Notes: generated by a model from the sequence alone, not told the origin. A stretch of DNA of 64,000 nucleotides from Flaviflexus equikiangi (GCF_014069875.1 NZ_CP059676.1:1488001-1552000); one strand, 5' to 3'; shown: positions 33,760 to 44,363, counted from the stretch's first letter. A program made the numbers and translations.

Positions 33760-35277
33760 CTACGGCCGCCGCTCAAGCGCCCGGCGAATTTGCTCCGAGT
33801 GAACAGAGGTGCGCAACTGACGCGCTGCTTCCGTGATCGAGCCGGAGAGGGAGGGATAGACGGTGAACACGGATGCCATCTCGTCCGCCGTCATCCTGCT
33901 CGAAACTGCGAGCGCAATGGGGAGGATGAACTCAGACGCCCCCGGCGCCACGACAACACCGCCGATGATGACGCGGTTGGCGCTATCGGCGATGAGCTTG
34001 ACGAAGCCCTCCGTCATCCCCTGCATCTTCGCACGCGGATTGCGAGTCAGCGGGACGACCGTGACGACGGCGTCGAGCCCCTCGTCGACCTCCTGCTGGG
34101 ACACTCCCACGCTGGCGATCTCCGGTGCTGTGAAAATGTTCGAGGCCACGCCCGCCAGGTCGAGCGGCTCGACATAGTCGCCGAGTGCATGGTTCATCGC
34201 TATTCTGCCCTGCATGGCGGCCACCGAGGCGAGGGGAAGGGAGCCCGTGACATCGCCGGCTGCGTACACCCGGAAAGCTGTCGTCCGGGATACCTTGTCG
34301 ACCATGATGTGGCCGGATTCTTTGAGTGACACGCCCGCTTCCTGCAGGCCGAGATGCGACGTGTTGGGAGTTGAGCCGACCGCCATGAGGCAGTGGGATG
34401 CCTCGATCTCGCTGCCATCGTCCAGGGTGACGATCACTCCGTCCTCGACGCGGCGGGCCGCCATGGCGCGCCGGCGCGAGACGATCGTCATGCCGCGCCG
34501 AGCGAAGACGCTCTCGATCACTGCCGCACCATCGGCGTCCTCGTTGGGCAGGACACGGTCACGGGAGGACACGAGAGACACGGGGACGCCGAGCGCATTG
34601 TAGGCTCCGGCGAACTCCGCACCTGTGACGCCGGACCCGACGACGACGAGATGGCGGGGCAGCTCGCCGAGACCATACATCTGTGTCCAGTTGAGGATCC
34701 TCTCCCCGTCAGGCTTCGCATCGGGCAGCTCTCTCGGTGTTGCGCCGGTTGCGATGAGGATGATCTCCGCCTCGAGGTCTCGGACTGTGCCGTCCGCAAG
34801 CTCGGCGCGGACGAATCGCGTCCCATCAGCTCCCAGCGCGGACGAGATCGCCGCGCGCCCCGCAAGAACATCAACTCCTTCGGTGATGAGCCTGTTCTTG
34901 ATGTCGGCGGACTGATGGGCCGCAAGGTCCCTGATTCGTGCGTTGATCGCCGAGAAGGAGGCACGGAACGGTTCCCCCGTGGCGACGATGCCGAGCTGGT
35001 CGGCGGACTCAACCGAATGCAGCCACTCTGCCGATGCGATGAGGGTCTTGGACGGGACGACGTCCGTGAGAACCGCGCTCCCCCCGACGCCCTTGTCTTC
35101 GACGAGCGTGACGCGGGCTCCGAGTTGTACGGCCGTCAGGGCCGCCTCGTAGCCTCCCGGCCCCCCGCCGATGATGACGACCCGTGATCCTTCGCGCACT
35201 CGTGAAGCTCCGGGCAGAGCCGCCTTCGGCGCCCCCGATGCTGTTGGTCCTGTCGGTGTTACCTTCGCTGTGTCCAC
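33760..35277 (-). CDS. NAD(P)H-quinone reductase, LpdA type, without redox cysteines
   Basis: A 505-residue flavoprotein with the fold of dihydrolipoamide dehydrogenase. The FAD loop VVIIGGGPGGYEAA is at 33-46 and the NAD(P) loop (VVVGSGVTGAEFAGAY) near the middle, with a C-terminal dimer domain. The disulfide motif CxxxxC is absent: at GGSAVLTDVVPSK the cysteine positions are A68 and V73. This is how Mycobacterium LpdA (Rv3303c) differs from true Lpd, so quinone reduction is more likely than a role in 2-oxoacid complexes. GTG 35277 lies 6 nt after CATAAT, which implies a leaderless message. The first 30 residues are a Thr/Ala-rich extension. Confidence 0.87.
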   Translation of the reverse strand: MDTAKVTPTGPTASGAPKAALPGASRVREGSRVVIIGGGPGGYEAALTAVQLGARVTLVEDKGVGGSAVLTDVVPSKTLIASAEWLHSVESADQLGIVATGEPFRASFSAINARIRDLAAHQSADIKNRLITEGVDVLAGRAAISSALGADGTRFVRAELADGTVRDLEAEIILIATGATPRELPDAKPDGERILNWTQMYGLGELPRHLVVVGSGVTGAEFAGAYNALGVPVSLVSSRDRVLPNEDADGAAVIESVFARRGMTIVSRRRAMAARRVEDGVIVTLDDGSEIEASHCLMAVGSTPNTSHLGLQEAGVSLKESGHIMVDKVSRTTAFRVYAAGDVTGSLPLASVAAMQGRIAMNHALGDYVEPLDLAGVASNIFTAPEIASVGVSQQEVDEGLDAVVTVVPLTRNPRAKMQGMTEGFVKLIADSANRVIIGGVVVAPGASEFILPIALAVSSRMTADEMASVFTVYPSLSGSITEAARQLRTSVHSEQIRRALERRP

Positions 35278-35283
35278 CCAAGC

Positions 35284-35289
35284 ATTATG
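35284..35289 (-). promoter_or_regulatory. -10 element for leaderless LpdA-type gene
   Basis: CATAAT on the minus strand ends 6 nt before the GTG at 35277. Confidence 0.45.
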
Positions 35290-35350
35290 TCAATGAAAGG
35301 GAATATCGGGGCATGATTCGATTTTTGCGGAGAAAAGTGGGCGAAGAATG

Positions 35351-35356
35351 TACCGT
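35351..35356 (+). promoter_or_regulatory. -10 element for leaderless PNP gene
   Basis: TACCGT lies 6 nt before the ATG at 35363, which decides the start over the ATG at 35348. Confidence 0.4.
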
Positions 35357-35362
35357 GGATTC

Positions 35363-36172
35363 ATGACAACTGATCCATATGAACTTGCCTCGGAGGCGGC
35401 CGACGCGATCCGTCGCGCCTCCGGTATCGACACTATCGACATTGCCCTCGTGTTGGGCTCCGGGTGGCGCGATGCTGAGGAACAGCTTGGGGAAGCCGTC
35501 GTCAGCATACCCGCGGGCGACGTTCCCGGTTTCTCGGTCTCCGGAGTCGCGGGCCACGGCGGCACGCTGACGATCAGGGCGCTGCGCTCCGGAGGGCACG
35601 CCCTCATTCTCGGAGCCAGAACCCACCTCTACGAGGGCCGAGGGGTCGACCCTGTCGCCCACGGAGTGCGCACCGCGGCGAAACTCGGCGCAACCACTCT
35701 GATCCTGACCAATGGCTGCGGCTCGACCGTCCCCGAGTGGGGCCCCGGCACGGCCGTCCTGCTGCGTGACCACATCAACCTGACCGGCACGTCCCCGATT
35801 CGGGGCGCGAACTTCGTCGACCTGACCGATGCGTACAGTCCCCGCCTGCGCGACCTGGCCCGCACGATCGACCCGGACCTGCCCGAGGGCGTCTATGCCC
35901 AGTTCCCCGGCCCTCATTACGAAACCCCCGCCGAAGTGAAGATGGCGCGCCTTCTCGGTGCCGATCTCGTCGGCATGTCGACCGCTCTGGAGACGATCGC
36001 CGCACGCGAAGCAGGTCTTGAAGTGCTCGGCATTTCCCTCGTCACCAACCAGGCCGCAGGCTTCGCGCCCGCTCCCCTCTCACATGCTGAGGTCCTCCAG
36101 GCCGGTGCAGAGGCGGCGCCCCGTCTCGCGAAGCTCCTCTCCGACATCGTCAACGAAGTGAAGGCATCATGA
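35363..36172 (+). CDS. Purine nucleoside phosphorylase (class II, trimeric type)
   Basis: A 269-residue enzyme that converts purine (deoxy)ribonucleosides and phosphate to base and (deoxy)ribose-1-phosphate. The motifs LVLGSGW, GARTHLYEGRG, LTNGCGST, YAQFPGPHYETPAE and GMSTALETIAARE match the PNP/MTAP family; the substrate-pocket Asn is in LVTNQAAG. The N-terminus TTDPYELASEAADAIRR matches homologues and supports ATG 35363. It overlaps the downstream mutase gene (ATGA). Divergent from the LpdA-type gene, both probably leaderless. Confidence 0.92.
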   Translation: MTTDPYELASEAADAIRRASGIDTIDIALVLGSGWRDAEEQLGEAVVSIPAGDVPGFSVSGVAGHGGTLTIRALRSGGHALILGARTHLYEGRGVDPVAHGVRTAAKLGATTLILTNGCGSTVPEWGPGTAVLLRDHINLTGTSPIRGANFVDLTDAYSPRLRDLARTIDPDLPEGVYAQFPGPHYETPAEVKMARLLGADLVGMSTALETIAAREAGLEVLGISLVTNQAAGFAPAPLSHAEVLQAGAEAAPRLAKLLSDIVNEVKAS

Positions 36173-37842
36173 TCGATATCGATTCGTGGATCGAACACGA
36201 CCCCGACGAAGTTACCCGCCAGGAACTGATCGCACTGAAGCAGAAGGCCGAGGGCGGGGACGCCGACGCCCAGGCAGAGATCGCTGATCGTTTCTCGGGT
36301 CCGCTCGAGTTCGGCACGGCCGGGCTACGCGGCGCGATGGGAGGGGGCCCGTTCCGGATGAACAGGGCGGTCGTCCGCAAGGCCGCCGCCGGGCTCGTCG
36401 AATTCCTCCAAGACAAGGTGGGCCGTGACGCGCTGATCGTCATCGGTTACGACGCTCGTCACAACTCGCGAGACTTCGCTCTCGACACGGCTGCCGTCGC
36501 GACAGCTGCGGGCGCCCGCGCCCTTATCTACCCCCGGTACCTGCCGACCCCTCTGCTCGCCTGGGCGGTCCGCTACCTCGATGCTGACGCTGGCGTCATG
36601 GTCACCGCATCCCACAATCCGCCGAAGGACAACGGATACAAGGTTTATCTCGGCGGCCGTGTCGTTGACGAGGACGGTCGCGGCGTGCAGATCGTGCCGC
36701 CTCACGATTCCGAGATCGCGGAGAAGATCGCGGCAACGCCGCCTGCCGATGAGATTCCGGTCGCCTCGACCGGGTGGAGCCTGATCGACGAGTCAGTCGT
36801 CGAGGCCTACCTGGAGCGCACCAGGTCGCTGATTCCTCCCGAGCATTCGTCAGATATCAAGATCGTCCACACGTCGATGCACGGCGTGGGCGGAGAGACG
36901 ATGATGAAAGTTCTCAAAGACGCCGGCTTCACCAACGTTCACGAGGTCGAGGAACAGGCACAGCCCGATCCCGACTTCCCCACCGTCAGCTTCCCCAACC
37001 CGGAAGAGCCGGGTGCGCTCGATCTGGCGATTGAGAAGGCGAAGAAGGTTGGCGCGGACCTCGTGATCGCGAACGATCCCGATGCTGATCGCTGCTCGAT
37101 CGCTATTCCGACCAGCACGGGCTGGCGTCAGCTCAACGGTGACGAGATCGGTTCCGTTCTCGGTGAGCAGATCGCCAAGATCGGTGCGATCACCGGCGGC
37201 ACCTTCGCGTCCTCCGTCGTCTCCTCGCGCCTCCTCAAGGAGATCGCGGGCCGTCACGGCATCGCCCACGCCACCACCCTCACCGGCTTCAAGTGGATCG
37301 CTCGGGCCCCGCAGATCATCTTCGGCTACGAGGAGGCCATCGGCTTCTGTGTCGACCCGGAAGGGGTGAAGGACAAGGACGGTATCACTGCCGGGCTTCT
37401 CTTCGCCTACATCGCGGCCCAGTTGAAGACTCGTGGGCAGACCGTCGAGGACCAACTGGATCACCTCGCGCAAACCCACGGCGTGTACTTGACCGCTCCC
37501 GTCACGATCAGGGTGAGCGATCTGTCGCTCATGCCGGCGACAATGGCTCACCTCCGTGCGCACTCCCCCGAGACTCTCGCGGGTTCGGCCGTGACAAGCG
37601 TGTCGGATCTTTCTGAGGGCACACCGGACCTGCCACCGACGGATGCGATCATTCTTCTCAACGAACTCGGTGATCGCGCCGTCGTCCGCCCCTCCGGCAC
37701 CGAACCGAAGGTCAAGTGCTACCTCGAGGTTATCGAGCCCGTCGCGACGACGGTGCAGGCAGCCCGCGAGGCCGCCTCGAAGAGGATGTCGCAGCTTCAG
37801 AAGGACATGTCGGCGGCGCTTGCTCTGCCGTCAGATAGCTGA
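36169..37842 (+). CDS. Phosphohexomutase-superfamily enzyme, probable phosphopentomutase role
   Basis: A 557-residue alpha-D-phosphohexomutase. The phosphoserine loop TASHNPPKDNGYKVY (about 144-158), the metal loop NDPDADRCSI (about 304-313), the sugar loop GYEEAIGF and the phosphate loop RPSGTEPKVKCY are all present. Enzymes of this branch are named phosphoglucomutase/phosphomannomutase or, in some bacteria, act on ribose-1-phosphate. The ATGA overlap with purine nucleoside phosphorylase, opposite a cytidine deaminase/thymidine phosphorylase operon and with no separate phosphopentomutase gene in the window, argues for pentose-phosphate isomerisation here (inference). Confidence 0.9.
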   Translation: MIDIDSWIEHDPDEVTRQELIALKQKAEGGDADAQAEIADRFSGPLEFGTAGLRGAMGGGPFRMNRAVVRKAAAGLVEFLQDKVGRDALIVIGYDARHNSRDFALDTAAVATAAGARALIYPRYLPTPLLAWAVRYLDADAGVMVTASHNPPKDNGYKVYLGGRVVDEDGRGVQIVPPHDSEIAEKIAATPPADEIPVASTGWSLIDESVVEAYLERTRSLIPPEHSSDIKIVHTSMHGVGGETMMKVLKDAGFTNVHEVEEQAQPDPDFPTVSFPNPEEPGALDLAIEKAKKVGADLVIANDPDADRCSIAIPTSTGWRQLNGDEIGSVLGEQIAKIGAITGGTFASSVVSSRLLKEIAGRHGIAHATTLTGFKWIARAPQIIFGYEEAIGFCVDPEGVKDKDGITAGLLFAYIAAQLKTRGQTVEDQLDHLAQTHGVYLTAPVTIRVSDLSLMPATMAHLRAHSPETLAGSAVTSVSDLSEGTPDLPPTDAIILLNELGDRAVVRPSGTEPKVKCYLEVIEPVATTVQAAREAASKRMSQLQKDMSAALALPSDS

Positions 37843-37854
37843 ATGAGGATATGA

Positions 37855-37888
37855 GAATGGGGGCGCGGTCGAGACCGCGCCCCCATTC
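37855..37888. terminator. Bidirectional terminator hairpin
   Basis: GAATGGGGGCGCGG (37855-37868) pairs with its complement (37875-37888) around TCGAGA, at the junction of the two nucleoside-salvage transcripts. Confidence 0.85.
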
Positions 37889-37893
37889 CTTCG

Positions 37894-38583
37894 TCAGTGC
37901 TTCTTCGGACGGGGCAGGATGGCCCAGACGATGTGGGTCCAGCCTCCGAGGGCCGGATGAGGGCCGGTACGTGCGAATAGGTCCGTCAGGGGGACTTCAT
38001 GGAGCAGTCCGGAGGATGGCTCGTAGATGAGCAGGGAGGCTTCTGACACCGGCTCGGCTGGAGGGACGGCCAGGACGACGTGCCGCGGCACTGCCCGGGA
38101 CAGGCCCTCTCTCAGGTTCCCACCCGTATAGAGCGGGACGGGGATTCCGCGTCTGTTCGCGTGCCATACGGCGTTGAGGATTGCCCGACCATGCTCTGAC
38201 GCATCATCGACTGCTCGAGCCTCATAGTCGACGCCAGGGTAGCGTGCTTCGCGGGCGAGAGACCAGGGCGGGCTCCCGTATGCGCGCGGCCACGAAAGGG
38301 GCCCGAGAGCACCGCGGCAGACGTCGGCGTGAATCTCTCTCTGGTAGGAGTCGATCATTCCCGGATTCGCGTCGAGTTCGGCTGCGAGAGTCTCATCGCC
38401 TGATGCTCGAAGCATGAGAAGGACGGCGGCCCCGCAGGTTGTGCCGTCGACCTGAGTGACGCGAGTCCCTCCGAGAGTGACAGGTACCGGGTCGCGTGGT
38501 GTGGGGGCCGCACCTGTCACGGGCCTCGATGTGAGGGGGCGCTGCCATGCGGCAACGATCCGTCCCAGGTGCAGCCCCGACAT
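37894..38583 (-). CDS. Papain-like/C39-like hypothetical protein
   Basis: A 229-residue protein of unknown function. QVDGTTCGAAVLLMLRA (44-60) resembles the Gln...Cys start of C39 and other papain-like folds, with Cys50 as the possible nucleophile. PRHVVLAV supplies a candidate His168, and LIYEPSSG (Glu188) sits where C39 proteins have YDPSSG. No signal peptide or membrane helix is evident, so it seems cytoplasmic or uses another route. It starts 2 nt after the thymidine phosphorylase stop without its own ribosome site, so it is translated by re-initiation at the end of the nucleoside operon. Activity is not proven; it might be a transglutaminase-like or inactive relative. Confidence 0.6.
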   Translation of the reverse strand: MSGLHLGRIVAAWQRPLTSRPVTGAAPTPRDPVPVTLGGTRVTQVDGTTCGAAVLLMLRASGDETLAAELDANPGMIDSYQREIHADVCRGALGPLSWPRAYGSPPWSLAREARYPGVDYEARAVDDASEHGRAILNAVWHANRRGIPVPLYTGGNLREGLSRAVPRHVVLAVPPAEPVSEASLLIYEPSSGLLHEVPLTDLFARTGPHPALGGWTHIVWAILPRPKKH

Positions 38584-38585
38584 GA

Positions 38586-39866
38586 CTATCCGATGCGATC
38601 GAGCAGCACTGATTCGCGGGTGGGTGCGACCGTGCTGATCGTGATCCCGCCTTCGAGTGCTTCACGTGCGCGCTCGAAACGGTAGTCGTCGTCAGTGTGC
38701 AGGGTGAGGATCGGCTCGCCGGCCTTCACCTGCTCACCGAGATGTGCGTGGATGGTGATTCCCGCGCCTGCTTGGACGGGGTCTTCCTTGCGTGCGCGGC
38801 CAGCGCCGAGACGCCAGGAGGCGACACCAACCTTCAGGGCATCCATTTCCGACACGACGCCATCGGTCTCTGCCACGACGGTCTCGGTGTGCTTCGCGGC
38901 CGGCATCGGAGCGTCGGGATCGCCGTCCTGTGCACGGATCATGTCCCGCCAGCAGTCCATGGCCTTGCCGTTGGCAAGGTTCTCTGCCGGGTCCACATCG
39001 ACTCCTGCGGCGAGGAGCATCTCCCGTGCGAGAGCGACCGTGAGTTCGACGACGTCTGCGGGACCGCCGCCGGCGAGCACCTCGACGGACTCTTCGACCT
39101 CGAGTCCGTTGCCGATCTTGCGACCGAGGGGAACCGACATGTCAGTCAGAAGAGCCACGGTGGCTGTACCAGCGTTCTTGCCGATACGGACCATGGTCTC
39201 GGCGAGTTCGCGGGCCTGGTCGATGTCCTTCATGAAGGCGCCCGACCCGACCTTGACGTCGAGAACGAGTGACCCTGTGCCTTCCGCGATCTTCTTCGAC
39301 ATGATCGAGGAGGCGATGAGGGGGATCGCCTCGACCGTGGAGGTGATGTCGCGCAGGGCGTACAGCTTCTTGTCTGCGGGGGCGAGGCCGCTTCCAGCCG
39401 CGCAGATCACGGCGCCGACAGTCTCGAGCTGATGCATGATCTCCTCATTGCTGAGGTTCGCCCGCCATCCCGGAATCGCCTCGAGCTTGTCAAGAGTTCC
39501 GCCCGTGTGGCCGAGACCCCTGCCAGAGAGCTGGGGTACGGCGACGCCGAAGGAGGCGACGAGAGGAGCAAGCGGGAGCGTGATCTTGTCTCCCACTCCC
39601 CCAGTCGAATGCTTGTCCGCAGTGGGCCTCGAAAGGGACGAGAAGTCCATCGTCTCGCCCGAGTTGATCATGGCCTGCGTCCATGTCGAGATCTCGTCCT
39701 GGTTCATGCCGTTGAGGAAGATCGCCATCGCCAAAGCAGACATCTGCTCCTCGGCAACCACACCGCGAGTGTAGGCGTCGATCACCCAGTCGATCTGCTC
39801 GGTGGACAGGACCTGGCGGTCCCTCTTCGTCCGGATAATATCGACGGCGTCAAAACGTTCAGACAT
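38586..39866 (-). CDS. deoA: Thymidine phosphorylase
   Basis: A 426-residue pyrimidine nucleoside phosphorylase. It splits thymidine or deoxyuridine with phosphate to base and deoxyribose-1-phosphate. The phosphate-binding KHSTGGVGDK, the family signature SGRGLGHTGGTLDKLEA and the Lys/Ser site around MSKKIAEGTGS are present. The N-terminal helical domain (VDIIRTKRDRQVLSTEQIDW) and the C-terminal barrel-sandwich part (GAGITIHAHLGEQVKAGEPI) complete the fold. It overlaps cytidine deaminase by 8 nt in the import operon. Confidence 0.95.
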   Translation of the reverse strand: MSERFDAVDIIRTKRDRQVLSTEQIDWVIDAYTRGVVAEEQMSALAMAIFLNGMNQDEISTWTQAMINSGETMDFSSLSRPTADKHSTGGVGDKITLPLAPLVASFGVAVPQLSGRGLGHTGGTLDKLEAIPGWRANLSNEEIMHQLETVGAVICAAGSGLAPADKKLYALRDITSTVEAIPLIASSIMSKKIAEGTGSLVLDVKVGSGAFMKDIDQARELAETMVRIGKNAGTATVALLTDMSVPLGRKIGNGLEVEESVEVLAGGGPADVVELTVALAREMLLAAGVDVDPAENLANGKAMDCWRDMIRAQDGDPDAPMPAAKHTETVVAETDGVVSEMDALKVGVASWRLGAGRARKEDPVQAGAGITIHAHLGEQVKAGEPILTLHTDDDYRFERAREALEGGITISTVAPTRESVLLDRIG

Positions 39867-40266
39867 CTTTTTTCCTATCTACACGGCTCAGGTCTTCCGG
39901 TCCGAACCCGTACGGGAGGACCTCGGAGAAGGGCATGACGCCCGCTGGCATCTCAATCTCCATATCCGGCCCGCCATGCTCCCACAGGAGCTGTCGGCAT
40001 CGGCCACAGGGCACGGTCAGCTCCCCGTTGCCGTTCACGCAGAGGAAGGCGACAAGCTTCCCTCCTCCTGAACGGACGAGGTCCGAGATCATGCCGCATT
40101 CGGCGCAGAGTGTGACGCCGTAGCCGGCGTTCTCGACGTTGCATCCAGAGAAGATGCGTCCGTCTTCGGAGAGGCCTGCTGCACCAACGGGGAACCCCGA
40201 GTAGGGCACGTAGGCCATGGTCATTGCTTCTATCGCTGCATCGCGCAGCTCATTCCAGTTGATCAT
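39859..40266 (-). CDS. cdd: Cytidine deaminase
   Basis: A 135-residue tetrameric-type zinc enzyme that deaminates cytidine and deoxycytidine. The substrate loop NVENA is at 43-47, zinc ligand Cys54 and catalytic Glu56 in CAECGM, and Cys87/Cys90 in PCGRCRQ, so zinc is held by three cysteines. The ATG at 40266 overlaps the permease stop (ATGA). It feeds uridine and deoxyuridine to the phosphorylase encoded next. Confidence 0.95.
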   Translation of the reverse strand: MINWNELRDAAIEAMTMAYVPYSGFPVGAAGLSEDGRIFSGCNVENAGYGVTLCAECGMISDLVRSGGGKLVAFLCVNGNGELTVPCGRCRQLLWEHGGPDMEIEMPAGVMPFSEVLPYGFGPEDLSRVDRKKDV

Positions 40267-41549
40267 GATTTGATGTACGGGATATTCTCCGCGGCAGGTG
40301 CGCGGGACTTGCCGACGAAGCCAGCGACCGCGAGGATCGTGACGACGTACGGGATCATGGCGAGCAGGTTCGGGTTGATCGGGTTCGTGGCGACGAGGGG
40401 CAGGAAGTCGACGATTGCGGATGCGAAGCCGAACATGAGCGCCGCTCCCATCGCACCGACAGGATGCCACTTGCCGAGGATCATGGCCGCGAGGGCGATG
40501 TATCCGTTACCCGCGGAGATGTTCTCCGTGAACACGGCGTTGGAGCCGATGGTGAAGGCCGCGCCGCCCAGGCCCGCGAGTGCGGATCCGAGCATGGTGT
40601 TGAGGAAACGCGTCCGGTTGACGTTGATGCCGACCGTGTCGGCGGCCTTCGGGTGTTCGCCGACCGAGCGCAGGCGCAGGCCCCAGCGCGACCTGAAGAG
40701 CATGATCGTCAGGGCGATGATGAGGAAGTAGAGGATGTACATGAGGATCGTGTGGCGGAAGAAGACCGGCCCGATAAAGGGGATCTTCGACAGGCCCGGG
40801 ATCTCGTAGACGGGCAGGCTGTAGGCGATCGAGTTCCAGGACGGGTTGTTCTTGACAACCGTGCCGAGGAGGAACGACGTGATGCCGAGACAGAGCACGT
40901 TGAGCACAACACCGACGATGATCTGGTCGACCGCATAGCGCACCGAGAAGAATGCCAGCAGGGTACCGATGAGGGCACCGGCAATCGGCGCACCGATGAG
41001 CCCGATCCACGGGTTGCCGAAAGCGGAGGCGAAGACAACACCGGAGAAGGCGCCAACGAGGAGCTGGCCCTCGATCGCAATGTTGACGACGCCCACGCGC
41101 TCACAGACGACACCGGCGAGGGAGCCGTAGATGAGAGGCGTTGCGGCGGTCAGCGTCGCGGAGAACAGGAACGCCAGGGTGATGAACCTGCCCGAGCCTC
41201 CGCCCTGGAAGGTGAGGAAGGACAGGATGAGCGGCATGAGGACGATGAGTCCCAGCCACAGCGGCTGGGTGTGCCGCTTGATCGCCCTGAAGTACGAGAA
41301 GGCTGTTGCACCGGCAACGACGATGGCGAGGATCCAGCACGCCTGGTCCGCATAGACGAGCAGGTTGTTGCCGTCCCGTGTCGGACGGATGTCCTTCCAC
41401 ACGAACTCTGCGATGCCGTCGGCGTTGAGAGCGAAATAGATAGCGAGAAGCGTTGCCAGGCTGTAGATAACCGGGAGCTTCCACGAGATCGGGGCGAGGA
41501 CTTCGTCCTCGGGAGCTACGACCTCTTCACGTTCGACGACGGTGGTCAC
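40263..41549 (-). CDS. Nucleoside ABC transporter permease (NupQ/YufQ-like)
   Basis: A 428-residue permease of the BPD_transp_2 family with about ten helices. ERVGVVNIAIEGQLLVGAF (about 149-167) is the family signature that contacts the ATPase, and ALAGLGGAAFTIG recurs later. The N-terminal 100 residues hold three extra helices. GTG 41549 has GGAGG 4 nt upstream and overlaps the previous stop (GTGA). It pairs with the other permease and the ATPase for nucleoside import, shown by the downstream deaminase and phosphorylase. Confidence 0.9.
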   Translation of the reverse strand: MTTVVEREEVVAPEDEVLAPISWKLPVIYSLATLLAIYFALNADGIAEFVWKDIRPTRDGNNLLVYADQACWILAIVVAGATAFSYFRAIKRHTQPLWLGLIVLMPLILSFLTFQGGGSGRFITLAFLFSATLTAATPLIYGSLAGVVCERVGVVNIAIEGQLLVGAFSGVVFASAFGNPWIGLIGAPIAGALIGTLLAFFSVRYAVDQIIVGVVLNVLCLGITSFLLGTVVKNNPSWNSIAYSLPVYEIPGLSKIPFIGPVFFRHTILMYILYFLIIALTIMLFRSRWGLRLRSVGEHPKAADTVGINVNRTRFLNTMLGSALAGLGGAAFTIGSNAVFTENISAGNGYIALAAMILGKWHPVGAMGAALMFGFASAIVDFLPLVATNPINPNLLAMIPYVVTILAVAGFVGKSRAPAAENIPYIKS

Positions 41550-42711
41550 TTTGCCTCCTGATGAAGAGTGATGTACTCGCGGTAGCCGACGCCGTCAGGC
41601 TTCGGGAAACGGAACATCCAGCGGATCAGCGGCGGGGCCGCGATGAGCAGCACGATAACGGACTGGAGAATGAGGATCATGTCGACGGGGACACCCGCGC
41701 CCTGCATGAGGGGCGAGCCGGCGGAGAACGCGCCGAACAGGAGGCCTGCGCCGAAGATCCCGATGGGCCGGTTGCGGCCGAGGAGTGCCACGGTGATGGC
41801 ATCGAAGCCGATGCTTCCCATGGCGCCCTGCGTGAGGCTGCCGAACGTTCCGAGGATCTGGTTCGCACCCGCGAGGCCGCACAGGCCCGCAGAGATCATC
41901 ATCGTCAAGGTGATGACCTTCGAGGTGGACATGCCAGCGGTCTCGGAGGCGTGCGCATTCGCGCCGACGGCTCGCAGTTCGAAGCCGAACTTCGACCGCT
42001 CCAGGAGCCACCAGACGAACACGGTCGCGATGATCGCGAGAATGATGCCCGCATGGAGATCGAACGGGCTGGGCAGGAGCTCGGGAAGGCGCGCTTCGGA
42101 AGCGACGGGCTGAGACTTCGGCTGGTTGTTGCCCGCACCGAGGAAGACTTCCTTGCCGAGAACATACAGAAGGAGGAATCCGGCGATCGAGTTGAGCATG
42201 ATCGTCACGATCACCTCATTCGCGCCTGTCTTCGCCTTGAGGAAACCGGCGATGCCGCCCCACAGGCCGCCGACGATGGCGGCGCCGATGAGGGCGACGA
42301 GCAGGTGGGCGAAGTAGGGCAGGTTCAGGGTGAAGCCCAGGTAGGTCGCTGCGATAGCGCCAAGGATCATCTGTCCCTGTCCACCGATGTTGAACAGGCC
42401 CGCACGGAAGCCGAGACCGAGACCGAGACCACCGAGAATCAGCGGAGCGGCGTTCTTGAACGTTTCCGTCAGCGGCTTGATCTGCTGCTGCCACGTGTCG
42501 CGATCAGGGTTGAAGATCGCGCCCTTGAAGAGACGCCAATACGTGTCGAGGATCGACGCATCCGCGATCCAGATGAAGAATGCGCCGACGATAAAGGCGA
42601 TGACGACCGCGACAAGCGAGATGATCCAGTTGGAGCGCGTGGCGACGTGCAGCGCTGCCTTCGCCTTGAGCGAGAGCGGGGCTGACCCGCGTTCGGTGTC
42701 AGTTGTCGTGC

Positions 42712-42715
<4 letters not shown>
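41546..42715 (-). CDS. Nucleoside ABC transporter permease (NupP/YufP-like)
   Basis: A 389-residue permease of the BPD_transp_2 family. GFRAGLFNIGGQGQMILGAI (about 101-120) carries the NIGGQG signature of the nucleoside/simple-sugar branch, and GAMGSIGFDAITVALLGRN is near the C-terminal coupling helix. About nine helices are predicted. It overlaps the ATPase gene by ATGA and precedes the second permease; the two probably form a heterodimeric channel. Confidence 0.9.
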
Positions 42716-44241
<1,526 letters not shown>

Positions 44242-44309
44242 CTTGGCTGCTGCCTTTCTATCTCTACCATTTCTCCACCACATCGATGTGGCGTGAAATG
44301 AGATAGGTA

Positions 44310-44350
44310 GGCGGGCCCAGAACCATGCTCGGCATGGTCCCGGGCCCGCC
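44310..44350 (-). terminator. Intercistronic hairpin between the BMP lipoprotein and ATPase genes
   Basis: GGCGGGCCC (44310-44318) pairs with GGGCCCGCC (44342-44350), with a second inner stem (ACCATG/CATGGT, 44322-44338). It begins 14 nt after the lipoprotein stop. Because the transporter genes follow on the same strand, it is probably a partial terminator or mRNA stabiliser giving more binding protein than channel. Confidence 0.7.
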
Positions 44351-44363
44351 CTCCCGTCAGTGG

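Noticed and set aside
40464-42685. Two long plus-strand open frames opposite the permease genes
   Set aside because: Their translations are charged, Glu/Asp/Arg-rich and without domains, while the minus strand encodes clear multi-helix permeases.
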